The position numbers and the translations under genes were made by a program. Source: Halalkalibacter alkalisediminis (lineage in GTDB: Bacteria; Bacillota; Bacilli; Bacillales; Bacillaceae_D). Taken from it: a stretch of 64,000 bases of DNA. Position 1 is the stretch's first letter; every line of letters starts with the position of its first letter. Of this stretch, positions 50,632 through 60,401 are shown piece after piece. Under the pieces are notes generated by a model. The model was not told where the DNA came from. It saw only the letters and a list, made by a program, of their open reading frames with translations, and searched no databases. The stretch spans positions 122,449 to 186,448 of the forward strand of contig NZ_JAQQWT010000007.1 in the NCBI RefSeq assembly GCF_028610705.1, given 5' to 3'.

Positions 50632-50820
50632 ATGCGTTGTCCTAATTGCCAGAGTAAAGATATCGGAAAAATTGGTACAAACCAATATTATTGCTGGAAT
50701 TGTTTTGTTGAAATGAGTTTATTAAAGGGCAGACTTTCGATGCATCAAGTTGAAGAAGATGGCTCGTTAAGCTCATTAGATGATTTATTTGAAGAGCAGG
50801 ACCTTCAGGTTGGGATGTAA
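50632..50820 (+). CDS. Small zinc-ribbon protein
   Basis: The 62-aa product has two CxxC knuckles (CPNC at residues 3-6, CWNC at 21-24), an aromatic-rich turn and an acidic C-terminus. It probably binds one zinc ion and may contact nucleic acid or protein. It lies 17 bp after the PRC-barrel gene and is probably cotranscribed. A similar small gene sits here in other Bacillus genomes; function is unknown. Confidence 0.75.
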   Translation: MRCPNCQSKDIGKIGTNQYYCWNCFVEMSLLKGRLSMHQVEEDGSLSSLDDLFEEQDLQVGM

Positions 50821-50899
50821 CCCCTTATTAAAACTAGGTCTAACGTTTTTAAAGAAAAGAGTGATTCTTTAAAGAATAGCTATTTATATTAGCTCTTCT

Positions 50900-50921
50900 A
50901 AAAAAGGGTCTCTCTTTTTTT
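50900..50921 (+). terminator. Probable terminator after the zinc-ribbon gene
   Basis: AAAAAAG and CTTTTTT flank GGTCTCT and continue into TT. The stem is AT-rich, so it is weaker than the others. Confidence 0.45.
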
Positions 50922-50967
50922 GTATGGATAAAGATCGTATGTACACACTAATACTGGGGGTGTACAG

Positions 50968-52032
50968 ATGAATAAGGAATTACAGCAAAAATGGATGTCT
51001 AGGTTAATCCTAAGCTTACTGTCTTTATTAATCATTTTTATGATTGTTCAGCTAATGCCACTACTATCACCCGTGGGAAGTGTTTTTAGAGCATTGTTTT
51101 TACCGGTGGGGATTGCCGTTATACTAACCTATTTACTTCACCCTTTAGTAGAGAAGTTACATGATATAGGTCTATCAAGAGGACTAGCTGTCTTACTTGT
51201 TTTTTTTATCATCGTCTTTTTATTTGTTTTTCTCTTAATGATTGGTTTGCCAGCTTTTATTAAACAAATACAGCATGCTTTTGAGACAATTCCAGAACAG
51301 ATCAGACAGTTAGAACAAGAAACGGCTCGAATCCAGCAGCAATTAGAAAATTTACCTGGCCCTTTACAAGAACAATCAAGAGAATGGAGAGTGCAACTTG
51401 AGAGAGTCGGTCAAAGTATTTTTGATCAAGTAGAGGCAGCCGCGTTATTTTTAGTAAAATCTGTTTTTTCTTTTATTGTTATTCCGTTTCTTGTTTTCTT
51501 TTTTTTAAAAGATCACGATATTATTCAAAAATCAACATGGTACCTTACCCCTAGACGATGGAGAAGTGCATTAAAAAGGTACATTAAAGATGTTGATCAC
51601 ACGTTTGGAAGCTATATTCGAGGGCAATTATTGGTTTCCTTAACCGTTTTTATTATTTCAACTATTGGTCTATGGGCGTTAGGTGTGCCGTATCCAATTG
51701 TATTAGGTTTTTTCATGGGGATTATGGATTTAATTCCTTACTTTGGTCCATTTATAGGAGCAGTCCCTGCGGTAGTCATTGCTTTTTTACAGTCTTGGCA
51801 ACTGGGAGTTTTTACTATTATTTTAATCTTTGTTATCCAGCAAATTGAAGGAAATATTCTCTCACCAGTTATTGTTGGGAAAACGTTACACCTTCATCCT
51901 GCTCTTATTATCTTAGCTCTACTTGTTGGAGTTGAGGTTGGAGGATTTATTGGGATGTTAGTAGCTGTTCCAATTTTAGCAATTGGTAAGGTGACACTCT
52001 TGCATATTCGACTTTACTTTATGAAAGATTGA
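50968..52032 (+). CDS. AI-2E-family membrane permease (YrrI-like)
   Basis: This 354-aa protein has about eight helices with a soluble coiled segment (residues about 105-150: IPEQIRQLEQETARIQQQLE). DLIPYFGPFIGAVPAVVIAF and IVGKTLHLHPALIILALLVG are the conserved C-terminal motifs of the AI-2E/PerM family. Members include autoinducer-2 exporters and Na+/H+ antiporters, so the substrate is open. It lies just before alaS as yrrI does in B. subtilis. Confidence 0.85.
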   Translation: MNKELQQKWMSRLILSLLSLLIIFMIVQLMPLLSPVGSVFRALFLPVGIAVILTYLLHPLVEKLHDIGLSRGLAVLLVFFIIVFLFVFLLMIGLPAFIKQIQHAFETIPEQIRQLEQETARIQQQLENLPGPLQEQSREWRVQLERVGQSIFDQVEAAALFLVKSVFSFIVIPFLVFFFLKDHDIIQKSTWYLTPRRWRSALKRYIKDVDHTFGSYIRGQLLVSLTVFIISTIGLWALGVPYPIVLGFFMGIMDLIPYFGPFIGAVPAVVIAFLQSWQLGVFTIILIFVIQQIEGNILSPVIVGKTLHLHPALIILALLVGVEVGGFIGMLVAVPILAIGKVTLLHIRLYFMKD

Positions 52033-52057
52033 CAATCGCTTACTCTATTTCTATAAT
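52029..52057 (+). promoter_or_regulatory. Consensus SigmaA promoter of the alaS T-box
   Basis: TTGACA (52029-52034), 17 bp and TATAAT (52052-52057) are exact. The -35 overlaps the stop codon of the upstream gene. Confidence 0.9.
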
Positions 52058-52069
52058 AAAAGTGCAAAT

Positions 52070-52304
52070 AGACAAGTTAGAAACGTCGAAGGAACCAGTA
52101 TGAAGCAGCCCGTTTCAAGAGAAGTGTACCCGTGGCTGAGAGGTACACTAAACGAAGAGCTTCAGAAAGCTACTCCTGAGTGCAGATAATCTCTGACGTA
52201 CGCCGCGTTAAGGCATTAAGTGATAGACAAAATCTGTCTATAATTAGGGTGGTACCGCGTGATCATAACTCTCGTCCCTTTACCTGGGATTGGGAGTTTT
52301 TTTG
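52070..52304 (+). ncRNA. T-box riboswitch, alanine-type
   Basis: AGGGTGGTACCGCG at 52246-52259 is the T-box core. A terminator with AACTC...TCCC and GGGA...GGGAGTT arms and a T7 tract follows (52268-52304). GCT at 52169-52171 is a candidate Ala specifier. The downstream gene alaS confirms the amino acid by context. Confidence 0.9.
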
Positions 52305-52359
52305 TTTTTTGAGTAAGTGTTTACATGATTTTATTACATAAATAAGGGAGATGACTAAA

Positions 52360-54999
52360 TTGAAAAAACTTACGTCTGCTCAAGTGCGTCAAATGTATTT
52401 AGATTTCTTTAAGGAAAAGGGACATGATATTGAACCAAGTGCTTCTCTTGTTCCTCATGAGGATCCGTCATTGTTATGGATTAATAGTGGGGTAGCGACA
52501 CTTAAGAAATACTTTGATGGACGTGTTATACCTGAAAATCCAAGAATTACAAATGCTCAAAAATCAATACGTACAAACGATATTGAGAATGTTGGAAAAA
52601 CAGCACGTCATCATACTTTTTTTGAGATGCTTGGGAATTTCTCGATTGGTGATTATTTCAAAGAAGAAGCCATTGAATGGGCTTGGGAATTTTTAACAAG
52701 TGAAAAATGGATTGGTTTTGAGGCGGACAAGCTATCTGTAACCGTTCATCCTGAAGATGATGAGGCTTACGATTACTGGAAAGAGAAAATCGGTATACCG
52801 GAGGAGCGTATCATTCGGTTAGAAGGAAACTTTTGGGATATAGGAGAGGGTCCAAGCGGTCCTAATACAGAAATTTTCTATGATCGAGGTCCAAGTTATG
52901 GGAATGATGAAAATGATCCTGAATTATATCCTGGTGGCGAAAATGAACGATATTTAGAAGTGTGGAATTTGGTATTCTCGCAATTTAATCATAATCCTGA
53001 TGGTACGTACACTCCATTACCTAAGAAAAACATAGATACAGGAATGGGTTTAGAACGAATGGTATCAGTTATTCAAGACGTTCCAACGAATTTTGAAACA
53101 GACTTATTTTTGCCGATTATTCAAGCAACAGAAGAGATTTCTGGAGTGAAGTACGGAAAAGACAAAGAAATCGACGTAGCATTTAAAGTAATTGCAGACC
53201 ATGTTAGAACTGTAGCTTTTGCGGTAACAGATGGAGCTCTTCCATCAAACGAAGGACGAGGTTATGTATTAAGACGTTTGCTTCGTCGAGCTGTACGCTA
53301 CGCAAAATTAATTAACATTCATCGCCCGTTTATGTTCGAATTAGTTCCAGTTGTTGGAGAAATTATGGTTGACTTCTACCCAGAAGTAAAAGCTAAAACG
53401 GAATTCGTACAAAAAGTATTGAAAAATGAAGAAGAGAGATTCCACGAAACGTTAAATGAAGGTTTAGGAATTCTCGAAAAAGTGTTAGATGACGCTGTTG
53501 CATTAGGGAAGACAACGATTAATGGTGCTGATGTTTTCCGCTTATACGATACGTATGGTTTCCCTATTGATCTAACAGAAGAATATGTACAAGAAAAAGG
53601 TTTAGAAATTGATCGCCTTGGTTTTGAGCGTGAAATGGAAGGTCAGCGTAAACGGGCTCGTTCGGCTCGTCAAGAATCAGGTTCAATGCAAGTGCAAGAT
53701 GAGATCTTGGGTCAAATTACGACTGAGAGCTCATTTGTTGGATATGATCATCTGAAAGTAGATACGAAGGTTGAAGTAATTATTGCTGAAAAAGAAGTAA
53801 GAGAGTCTGTTTCGGCTGGTAGTACCGCTCAACTTATTTTAGCTGAAACTCCTTTTTATGCTGAAAGTGGTGGTCAGGTTGCTGACACGGGAATCATTAA
53901 AGGTGAAGGGGTATTTGCAGAGGTTACGGAGGTTATTAAAGCTCCAAACGGTCAACATCTTCATACAATTGTGATTAAAGAGGGCGTGCTTGAAAAAGGA
54001 GCAACGGTTTCGTGCGTGGTTGAAGAAACGGAGAGAGTCTCAATTGTGAAAAATCATACGGCGACTCACCTTTTACACCAAGCTTTAAAGGATGTTCTAG
54101 GTACTCATGTTAATCAAGCTGGTTCACTCGTATCAGAAGATCGACTTCGTTTTGACTTTTCTCATTTTGGACAAGTAACAGCAGAAGAAATGACGAAGGT
54201 TGAAGAGATCGTAAATGAGCAAATCTGGAATGCATTAAGTGTAGATATTTCTTTGAAAAATTTAGCTGAAGCTAAAGAAATGGGTGCGATGGCTCTATTT
54301 GGTGAGAAATATGGCGAAACGGTACGAGTTGTTAAGATTGGTGAATACAGCTTAGAACTATGTGGAGGATGCCACGTTCGCAACACAGCTGAAATCGGCT
54401 TGTTTAAGCTAGTGTCTGAATCAGGTATTGGTGCTGGTATTCGCCGTATTGAGGCGGTGACTGGAAAAGGTGCTTATGAACATATGAATGCACAGATCCA
54501 ATTGCTAAAAGAGGTGGCATCTAGCTTGAAAGTGAAACGTGTGCAAGATGTTCCAGCAAGAATTGAATCAACTCAATTGCAAATTCGTGAATTGCAACGT
54601 GATAATGAATCATTAACAGCTAAATTGGGTAATATGGAAGCTGGTAATCTTGTTAATGAAGCAGTAACGGTTAATGGTGTGACCGTGCTAGCTAAAAAAG
54701 TAGATGCAGCAGATATGGATGGTTTGCGAGGCATCGTTGATAAATTAAAGCAAGATCTTATATCAGGAATTATCGTCTTAGGTGCCGTTTCAGGTGAGAA
54801 GGTAAACATTGTAGCGGGAGTTACGAAAGATCTTCACCCACAAGGATATCATGCAGGAAAGATTGTTAAAGAAGTAGCTACGCGTTGTGGTGGAGGCGGT
54901 GGAGGCCGTCCGGATATGGCACAAGCTGGAGGGAAAAATCCAGCTGAATTAGAAGGCGCGCTGGCGTTCGTAGAAGAATATGTAAATACGATTTCCTAA
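52360..54999 (+). CDS. alaS: Alanyl-tRNA synthetase
   Basis: This 879-aa class II synthetase has the catalytic core ([16 protein letters not shown] and [11 protein letters not shown]), the editing domain with [11 protein letters not shown] and CGGCHVRNT zinc/editing residues, and a C-terminal Gly-rich [15 protein letters not shown] loop region with DHHA1. TTG 52360 is preferred because the AAGGGAG SD directly abuts the ATG at 52351, and the N-terminus then reads [16 protein letters not shown] as in relatives. Confidence 0.97.
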   Translation: MKKLTSAQVRQMYLDFFKEKGHDIEPSASLVPHEDPSLLWINSGVATLKKYFDGRVIPENPRITNAQKSIRTNDIENVGKTARHHTFFEMLGNFSIGDYFKEEAIEWAWEFLTSEKWIGFEADKLSVTVHPEDDEAYDYWKEKIGIPEERIIRLEGNFWDIGEGPSGPNTEIFYDRGPSYGNDENDPELYPGGENERYLEVWNLVFSQFNHNPDGTYTPLPKKNIDTGMGLERMVSVIQDVPTNFETDLFLPIIQATEEISGVKYGKDKEIDVAFKVIADHVRTVAFAVTDGALPSNEGRGYVLRRLLRRAVRYAKLINIHRPFMFELVPVVGEIMVDFYPEVKAKTEFVQKVLKNEEERFHETLNEGLGILEKVLDDAVALGKTTINGADVFRLYDTYGFPIDLTEEYVQEKGLEIDRLGFEREMEGQRKRARSARQESGSMQVQDEILGQITTESSFVGYDHLKVDTKVEVIIAEKEVRESVSAGSTAQLILAETPFYAESGGQVADTGIIKGEGVFAEVTEVIKAPNGQHLHTIVIKEGVLEKGATVSCVVEETERVSIVKNHTATHLLHQALKDVLGTHVNQAGSLVSEDRLRFDFSHFGQVTAEEMTKVEEIVNEQIWNALSVDISLKNLAEAKEMGAMALFGEKYGETVRVVKIGEYSLELCGGCHVRNTAEIGLFKLVSESGIGAGIRRIEAVTGKGAYEHMNAQIQLLKEVASSLKVKRVQDVPARIESTQLQIRELQRDNESLTAKLGNMEAGNLVNEAVTVNGVTVLAKKVDAADMDGLRGIVDKLKQDLISGIIVLGAVSGEKVNIVAGVTKDLHPQGYHAGKIVKEVATRCGGGGGGRPDMAQAGGKNPAELEGALAFVEEYVNTIS

Positions 55000-55093
55000 T
55001 TGGAGATTTATGGTGTACAATAAAAGTAGACAAGCTATTGGGGGAAGAATCGTAATTTTCACCCAGTAGCAATGAATGAAAGAGGTGTTTGTG

Positions 55094-55366
55094 ATGAGCT
55101 CTATGGACAAAACGATGCAATTTAATTTTCATGATGACACGGTTGATGTTGATGTCCAAGAGGTGCTTCTCTCTGTCTATGAGTCACTAGAGGAGAAAGG
55201 CTATAACCCCATTAACCAGATTGTTGGCTACTTGCTTTCAGGAGATCCGGCGTACATCCCTCGTCATAAGGATGCACGTACACTCATTCGTAAGCTAGAA
55301 CGTGATGAACTAATTGAAGAGTTAGTGAAATCCTATTTATCACAGCACCGTAAGGAGAATGAATGA
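55094..55366 (+). CDS. ireB: IreB-family regulatory phosphoprotein
   Basis: This 90-aa DUF965 protein reads [13 protein letters not shown] at the start and [20 protein letters not shown] in the middle. In Enterococcus IreB is phosphorylated on N-terminal Thr by the PASTA kinase IreK; T7 here sits in the matching segment. SD AGAGGTG selects ATG 55094. It overlaps ruvX by 4 bp (ATGA). Confidence 0.92.
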   Translation: MSSMDKTMQFNFHDDTVDVDVQEVLLSVYESLEEKGYNPINQIVGYLLSGDPAYIPRHKDARTLIRKLERDELIEELVKSYLSQHRKENE

Positions 55367-55782
55367 GAGCACTTGGATTAGATGTCGGTACGAAAACGGT
55401 AGGAATGGCTTTAAGTGATGAACTTGGATGGACGGCACAAGGCTTGTCTACATTAAGACGAGCTGAGGAAAATCCTGAAAAAGATTTCGAAGCAATTAAA
55501 GCAATAGTTGAAGAAAATGGTGTTGATACCATTGTAATTGGACTTCCTAAGAACATGAACGGTTCCATTGGGACAAGTGGTGAAAGAAGTCAGTTATTTG
55601 CTGATACATTAAGTGAGTACGTATCGTGCACGATAAAGATGTGGGATGAACGTCTAACAACGGTGGCAGCAGAACGGATGCTTATTTCCGCGGATGTTAG
55701 TCGGAAGAAAAGAAAACAAGTCATCGATAAGATGGCCGCCGTTATGATTTTACAAGGCTATCTTGACCACAAAGGAAACTAA
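55363..55782 (+). CDS. ruvX: Putative pre-16S rRNA nuclease YqgF/RuvX
   Basis: This 139-aa RNase H-like protein begins [19 protein letters not shown], with the first catalytic Asp in [18 protein letters not shown] and [14 protein letters not shown] carry the other conserved residues. It processes 16S rRNA precursors in bacteria. It overlaps ireB by 4 bp, and its stop codon directly abuts palindrome copy C. Confidence 0.94.
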   Translation: MRALGLDVGTKTVGMALSDELGWTAQGLSTLRRAEENPEKDFEAIKAIVEENGVDTIVIGLPKNMNGSIGTSGERSQLFADTLSEYVSCTIKMWDERLTTVAAERMLISADVSRKKRKQVIDKMAAVMILQGYLDHKGN

Positions 55783-55828
55783 AGAAGTATGATAAAAAGG
55801 TCGATTTTTACCTTTTTATCATACTTCT
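55783..55828. repeat. Dispersed repeat, palindrome-only copy C
   Basis: AGAAGTATGATAAAAAGGT (55783-55801) and its full complement (55810-55828) surround CGATTTTT. It begins at the base after the ruvX stop. The core AAAAAGGT-N8-ACCTTTTT is as in the other copies, but the outer arms differ. No GCAATG module follows. Confidence 0.8.
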
Positions 55829-55861
55829 AAATACTACATTACAACAAAGAGGTGCAAGAAA

Positions 55862-56158
55862 ATGACAGAACAAGAAAAAGAACGAATTGTAATCCCAGAT
55901 GAAAATGGGGATGAGCATCTTTTTGATGAACTTTTCAGATTTCACGTAGATGCAACGAACAAGTCTTATATTTTAGTGACACCAGTTGGTGCTGATGAAG
56001 ATGAAGATGAAGATGAAGAAGTAGAAGTATTTGCTTTCCGTTATGAAGATCGTGAAGGCGAGGAAGATGATATTGCATTATTCCCAGTAGAGACGGATGA
56101 AGAATGGGAAATGGTTGAAGAAATGTTAAATACTTTTCAACCAGAAGATGAGGAATAA
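55862..56158 (+). CDS. DUF1292 acidic protein (YrzB-like)
   Basis: This 98-aa, very acidic protein carries IPDENGDEHLFDELFRFHVD and a terminal DEEWEMVEEMLNTF typical of DUF1292. GAAGAT hexanucleotides repeat about five times near 55998-56020, encoding an Asp-Glu run. It is part of the conserved ireB-ruvX-yrzB group. Function is unknown. Confidence 0.88.
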   Translation: MTEQEKERIVIPDENGDEHLFDELFRFHVDATNKSYILVTPVGADEDEDEDEEVEVFAFRYEDREGEEDDIALFPVETDEEWEMVEEMLNTFQPEDEE

Positions 56159-56162
56159 AAAA

Positions 56163-56258
56163 CCAATTCCCAAAACCAGGGAATTGAAAAAATGGTTACC
56201 CAAAACCGGGGTAACTTCGAAAAAAACCAATTCCCAAAACCAGGGAATTGGTTTTTTT
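56163..56258 (+). terminator. Three tandem hairpins ending in a terminator
   Basis: Hairpin 1 is CAATTCCC/GGGAATTG (56164-56171, 56179-56186). Hairpin 2 is GTTACCC/GGGTAAC (56195-56201, 56209-56215). Hairpin 3 is CCAATTCCC/GGGAATTGG (56227-56235, 56243-56251), followed by seven T residues. All three share the centre CCCAAAACC-A/G-GGG. Hairpins 1 and 3 are identical over 24 nt. Confidence 0.85.
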
Positions 56259-56259
56259 C

Positions 56260-56287
56260 TTTAACTTTTGTAGAATTGTAGTATAAT
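56260..56287 (+). promoter_or_regulatory. Probable mltG promoter
   Basis: TTTAAC (56260-56265), 16 bp and TATAAT (56282-56287), 23 bp before the mltG start and just after the terminator T tract. Confidence 0.6.
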
Positions 56288-56310
56288 AAAACGGTGGAAG
56301 GAGGAGAATG

Positions 56311-57465
56311 ATGTCTGATTCCAACGAAAAACCACGAAATGAATTGTATGAAGAGCGAGTTTCTCAGGCTAGAACGGTGAGAAAGATTGTTTTTTTTAGT
56401 GTGATTGGTTTAATGCTTATAGGTATCATTTTATTTATTAGTGCTTATTTTTATTTTAAAAATACATTAGGTCCTGTTGATGGGAGTAACCCTGAGGAAA
56501 TTCAGGTGACTATTCCAATAGGGTCAACCGCTAATCAAATAGGAACGATTCTTGAGTCTGAAGGTTTAGTTCGAAATGGGACTATGTTCCGCTATTATGT
56601 TCGTTATAAAAACGAATCTGGTTTCCAAGCTGGTGACTATAACCTTTCAACAGGTATGAGTATGGATGATTTAATTGATGCATTGAAAGAAGGAAGAGTT
56701 CTTCAAGAGCCAGAGTTAGTGTTTACTGTCCCTGAGGGGAGATGGCTTATAGATGTGGCTAAAATTATTGCAAGAGAAACTGACCATTCAGAAGAAGAAG
56801 TCATGAATGTTCTGACTGATCGAGAATATATTGAAAGCTTAATTAATCAATATCCTTTCTTAACAGATGAAATTTTAAATGAAGAATTGCATTACGCATT
56901 AGAGGGTTATTTGTTCCCTGCTCGTTACGATTTCGTTGAAGAGCAACCGACGATTGAAACGATCATTAGGGAGATGCTGAACAGCACACAGTCCGTGTTA
57001 ACGGAGTTTGCTGATGAAATTGAACAAAGCGAGTACACGATTCATGAAATATTAACGCTTGCGTCGATTATTGAAAGAGAAGCACAGAAATCAGAAGATC
57101 GATATAAGATATCCGGTGTTCTTTATAACCGTCTAGAGCGAGGGATGAGGCTACAAGTAGATCCAACTGTTTCCTACGCTCATGGACAACACAGTTATAT
57201 GACGACCTACAAGATGTTAGAGATTGATTCTCCATATAACACGTATAAATACGCGGGAATTCCTATTGGCCCGATTGCAAGTCCTGGGAAGGATTCAATC
57301 AAGGCTGCCTTAAATCCAGAAGAGACTTCGGCCATTTTCTTTTATGCACGTTATGGTGGAGAAGTAATTTATACGGAAACATTAGAAGAACACAACGCAG
57401 TCCATCAACAGTATCGACAGGAATGGGTAGATGGACAAGCAGCAGAAGAAGATCAAGACGAGTAA
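56311..57465 (+). CDS. mltG: Endolytic murein transglycosylase MltG
   Basis: This 384-aa protein has a cytoplasmic N-terminus, one membrane helix (about residues 26-48), a LysM-like subdomain (IPIGSTANQIGTILESEGLV) and the YceG catalytic domain. LASIIEREA contains the catalytic Glu, with YNRLERGMRLQVDPTVSYA and GIPIGPIASPG further on. MltG cuts nascent glycan strands. ATG 56311 is preferred over 56308 from the AAGGAGG spacing. Confidence 0.94.
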   Translation: MSDSNEKPRNELYEERVSQARTVRKIVFFSVIGLMLIGIILFISAYFYFKNTLGPVDGSNPEEIQVTIPIGSTANQIGTILESEGLVRNGTMFRYYVRYKNESGFQAGDYNLSTGMSMDDLIDALKEGRVLQEPELVFTVPEGRWLIDVAKIIARETDHSEEEVMNVLTDREYIESLINQYPFLTDEILNEELHYALEGYLFPARYDFVEEQPTIETIIREMLNSTQSVLTEFADEIEQSEYTIHEILTLASIIEREAQKSEDRYKISGVLYNRLERGMRLQVDPTVSYAHGQHSYMTTYKMLEIDSPYNTYKYAGIPIGPIASPGKDSIKAALNPEETSAIFFYARYGGEVIYTETLEEHNAVHQQYRQEWVDGQAAEEDQDE

Positions 57466-57532
57466 TGTGTGAGGGGGATGTGTGAAGGCACGCCCTCTTT
57501 TCTATGTAATGAAAGTAGATTGGAGTGGAACA

Positions 57533-58183
57533 ATGATAAATGAGCACGTTGAAACTTATTTAAAATCGCTCGCACCAGTGAGATGTGAGCAGGTTGAAAT
57601 GATAGAAGCATATGCAAAAGAGCATCAAGTTCCCATTATGGATTTAGTCGGCATGGAAAGTCTGTTACAACTGTTGAAATTGCATCAACCAAAGCGAATA
57701 TTAGAAATAGGAACAGCAATTGGTTATTCAGCAATTAGAATGGCACAAGCATTACCGGATGTAGAGATTTTGACTATTGAACGAGATCGAGCACGCTATG
57801 AAGAGGCGATTAAGAATATTAAAGCTTTAAATTTGATGGACCGAATCGAAGTGAAGTATGGTGATGCACTTGATTTAGCTCAAATACTTGAATCAGCACC
57901 CCTTTTTGATGTATTATTTATTGATGCTGCCAAAGGTCAATACCAACGTTTCTTTGACTTATACGGTAGATTCGTTAAAACTGGTGGTGTAATTTACTCT
58001 GATAATGTGCTTTTCCGTGGACTTGTTGCGGATGAGAACATAGATAATAAACGTTTGCGTAAAATTGCAGAAAAGATAAATGGCTATAATCAATGGCTAA
58101 TAAATCACGAGGGGTATGATACTAGAATATTACCTGTTGGAGATGGATTAGCTGTTAGCATTAAACATTTAGAAGGAAGGTAG
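57533..58183 (+). CDS. trmR: tRNA 5-hydroxyuridine methyltransferase
   Basis: This 216-aa SAM-dependent O-methyltransferase has RILEIGTAIGYSAIRMA as motif I, TIERD as motif II and DVLFIDAAKGQY with SDNVLFRG further on. In B. subtilis TrmR (YrrM) converts ho5U34 to mo5U34 in tRNA. ATG 57533 has SD TGGAGTGG; the frame is open to 57482. The two U32 genes that make its ho5U substrate follow at once, which supports this function over a generic catechol methyltransferase. Confidence 0.9.
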   Translation: MINEHVETYLKSLAPVRCEQVEMIEAYAKEHQVPIMDLVGMESLLQLLKLHQPKRILEIGTAIGYSAIRMAQALPDVEILTIERDRARYEEAIKNIKALNLMDRIEVKYGDALDLAQILESAPLFDVLFIDAAKGQYQRFFDLYGRFVKTGGVIYSDNVLFRGLVADENIDNKRLRKIAEKINGYNQWLINHEGYDTRILPVGDGLAVSIKHLEGR

Positions 58184-58187
58184 AATA

Positions 58188-59120
58188 ATGGGGATAAAGC
58201 CAGAATTGCTTGTTACACCTAAAGATATTGATGCGGTAAAAAGATTGTTTCAAGCCGGTGCCGATGCAATCGTAATAGGTGAAGAAAAATTTGGTTTACG
58301 TTTAGCTGGAGAATTTACAAGAAATGATGTGCAAGAAGCAATTGAAATTGCACAACGACAAGCAAAAAAAGTCTATGTTTCAATGAACGCGATTTTTCAC
58401 AATGATAAGGTGAGTGAACTTGCCGATTATATACAGTTTCTAAAAGACATTAAGGTCGATGGTGTGATCTTTGGTGACCCTGCTGTGTTGATGGTGGCAC
58501 GCGAAGTTGCTCCAGATTTGAAATTACACTGGAATACAGAGCAAACGGTAACGAATTGGTTCACGGCGAATTATTGGGGAACTAAAGGAGCAAAACGTGC
58601 GGTTTTAGCTCGTGAAATCAATATGGATTCGATTATTGAAATTAAAGAGAATGCAAAAGTTGAAATAGAAGTGCAAGTTCACGGTATGACTTCTATGTTC
58701 CAATCAAAGAGAATGTTAATTGGAAATTACATGCAGTTCCAAGGGAAAAACCTAGAAGTCGAAAAAAGGGATAAAGAACGTAATCTCCATTTATTTGATC
58801 CTGAGCGAGATGCAAGATATCCTATTTTTGAAGATGAGAATGGTACACATATTATGAGTCCGAATGATATTTGTATTATTGATGAATTAGAGGAAATGAT
58901 TGATGCTGAAATTGATAGCTTCAAAATTGATGGACTGTTGAAGTCAACAGAATATATGGAAGTTGTTACAGGCTTATACCGTGAAGCGATTGATTTGTGT
59001 GCAGAGGATCGTGAAACATATGAGGAACGTAAAGAAGCATATTTAAACAAATTAGAAGAAATTCAACCGGAAAAACGTAAACTTGATACAGGATTTTTCT
59101 TTAAAGAAACGGTTTATTAG
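58188..59120 (+). CDS. trhP1: U32-family tRNA hydroxylation protein TrhP1-like
   Basis: This 310-aa U32-family protein (YrrN) has GADAIVIGEEKFGLRL near the N-terminus. The usual U32 signature is altered: where TrhP2 has [12 protein letters not shown] this protein reads HGMTSMFQSKRM, so the Fe-S cysteines are absent. It is 4 bp after trmR and 18 bp before trhP2. Known work in B. subtilis links YrrN and YrrO to hydroxylation of U34 in tRNA. Confidence 0.88.
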   Translation: MGIKPELLVTPKDIDAVKRLFQAGADAIVIGEEKFGLRLAGEFTRNDVQEAIEIAQRQAKKVYVSMNAIFHNDKVSELADYIQFLKDIKVDGVIFGDPAVLMVAREVAPDLKLHWNTEQTVTNWFTANYWGTKGAKRAVLAREINMDSIIEIKENAKVEIEVQVHGMTSMFQSKRMLIGNYMQFQGKNLEVEKRDKERNLHLFDPERDARYPIFEDENGTHIMSPNDICIIDELEEMIDAEIDSFKIDGLLKSTEYMEVVTGLYREAIDLCAEDRETYEERKEAYLNKLEEIQPEKRKLDTGFFFKETVY

Positions 59121-59138
59121 GAAAGGAGGATGTTTGAT

Positions 59139-60401
59139 ATGACTACAATAGCTGAAGGCACCAAAGAAAGAAAACGAGTAATTTCAAAAAAGCCTGAATT
59201 GCTTGCTCCAGCGGGAAATTTAGAAAAATTAAAAGTGGCTGTCCACTACGGTGCAGATGCTGTTTTTATTGGTGGCCGTGAATTTGGACTTCGTTCTAAT
59301 GCGGATAATTTCTCTCTTGAAGAAATGAGAGAAGGTGTGGAGTTTGCAAATAAATACGGTGCTAAAGTTTATGTGACGACTAATATTTTTGCTCATAATG
59401 AAAACATGGATGGGTTAGAAGAATATTTAGAAGGATTACAAGAAGTTGGAGTTACCGGAATTATTGTAGCCGATCCTTTAATAATTGAAACGTGTAAGCG
59501 CGTCGCTCCTAAAATAGAGGTTCATTTAAGCACGCAGCAATCTTTAAGTAACTGGCTTGCTGTTAAGTTTTGGAAAGAAGAAGGATTGCACCGTGTGGTT
59601 CTAGCACGTGAAGTAGGTCTTGAAGAAATGTTAGAAATGAAAAAGAATGTTGATATCGAGATTGAAGCATTTGTACATGGTGCGATGTGTATTTCCTATT
59701 CAGGACGTTGCGTGTTAAGTAATCACATGACTGCAAGAGACTCAAACCGTGGAGGGTGCTGTCAATCATGTCGGTGGGAATATGACCTATATGAAACAAA
59801 TGATAACGGTGAAAAAGCTCTTTATGATGAAGGCGATGCTCAATATACAATGAGTCCGAAGGATTTAAACCTTATTCAAGCGATACCTAAAATGATCGAG
59901 GCTGGTATCGATAGTTTGAAGGTTGAAGGAAGAATGAAGTCGATTCACTACATTGCTACAGTAACTAGTGTGTATCGAAAAGTCATCGATGCGTATTGTG
60001 CGGACCCTGATAACTTTCAAATTGATAAAGCATGGCTTGATGAATTAGAAAAGTGTGCAAATCGTGATTTTGCTCCGCAATTTTTTGAGGGGGCACCAAC
60101 ATTTGAAGATCAAATGTATGGAAAAAATGCAAAGAGAACAAATTATGATTTTGCCGGGTTAGTTCTTGATTATAACGAAGAATCTTCAATGGTTACTTTG
60201 CAGCAACGTAATCATTTTAAATCTGGTGATGAGATTGAGTTTTTTGGCCCAGAAATTTCTAATTTTGTTCAAAAAGTAGGGACCATTTGGGATGAGGATG
60301 GCAATGAAATAGATGCAGCTAGACATCCATTGCAAATTGTTCGCTTTAAAGTGGACAAACCAGTCTTCCCGCAAAACATGATGCGTAAAGAGGTAAGGTA
60401 A
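59139..60401 (+). CDS. trhP2: U32-family tRNA hydroxylation protein TrhP2-like
   Basis: This 420-aa U32 protein (YrrO) has [22 protein letters not shown] (by position), the U32 signature [15 protein letters not shown] and GGCCQSCRW, with cysteines likely to bind an Fe-S cluster. A C-terminal beta domain follows. ATG 59139 is 9 nt after AAAGGAGG, while ATG 59130 abuts it. Its stop overlaps the udk start by one base (TAATG). Confidence 0.9.
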   Translation: MTTIAEGTKERKRVISKKPELLAPAGNLEKLKVAVHYGADAVFIGGREFGLRSNADNFSLEEMREGVEFANKYGAKVYVTTNIFAHNENMDGLEEYLEGLQEVGVTGIIVADPLIIETCKRVAPKIEVHLSTQQSLSNWLAVKFWKEEGLHRVVLAREVGLEEMLEMKKNVDIEIEAFVHGAMCISYSGRCVLSNHMTARDSNRGGCCQSCRWEYDLYETNDNGEKALYDEGDAQYTMSPKDLNLIQAIPKMIEAGIDSLKVEGRMKSIHYIATVTSVYRKVIDAYCADPDNFQIDKAWLDELEKCANRDFAPQFFEGAPTFEDQMYGKNAKRTNYDFAGLVLDYNEESSMVTLQQRNHFKSGDEIEFFGPEISNFVQKVGTIWDEDGNEIDAARHPLQIVRFKVDKPVFPQNMMRKEVR

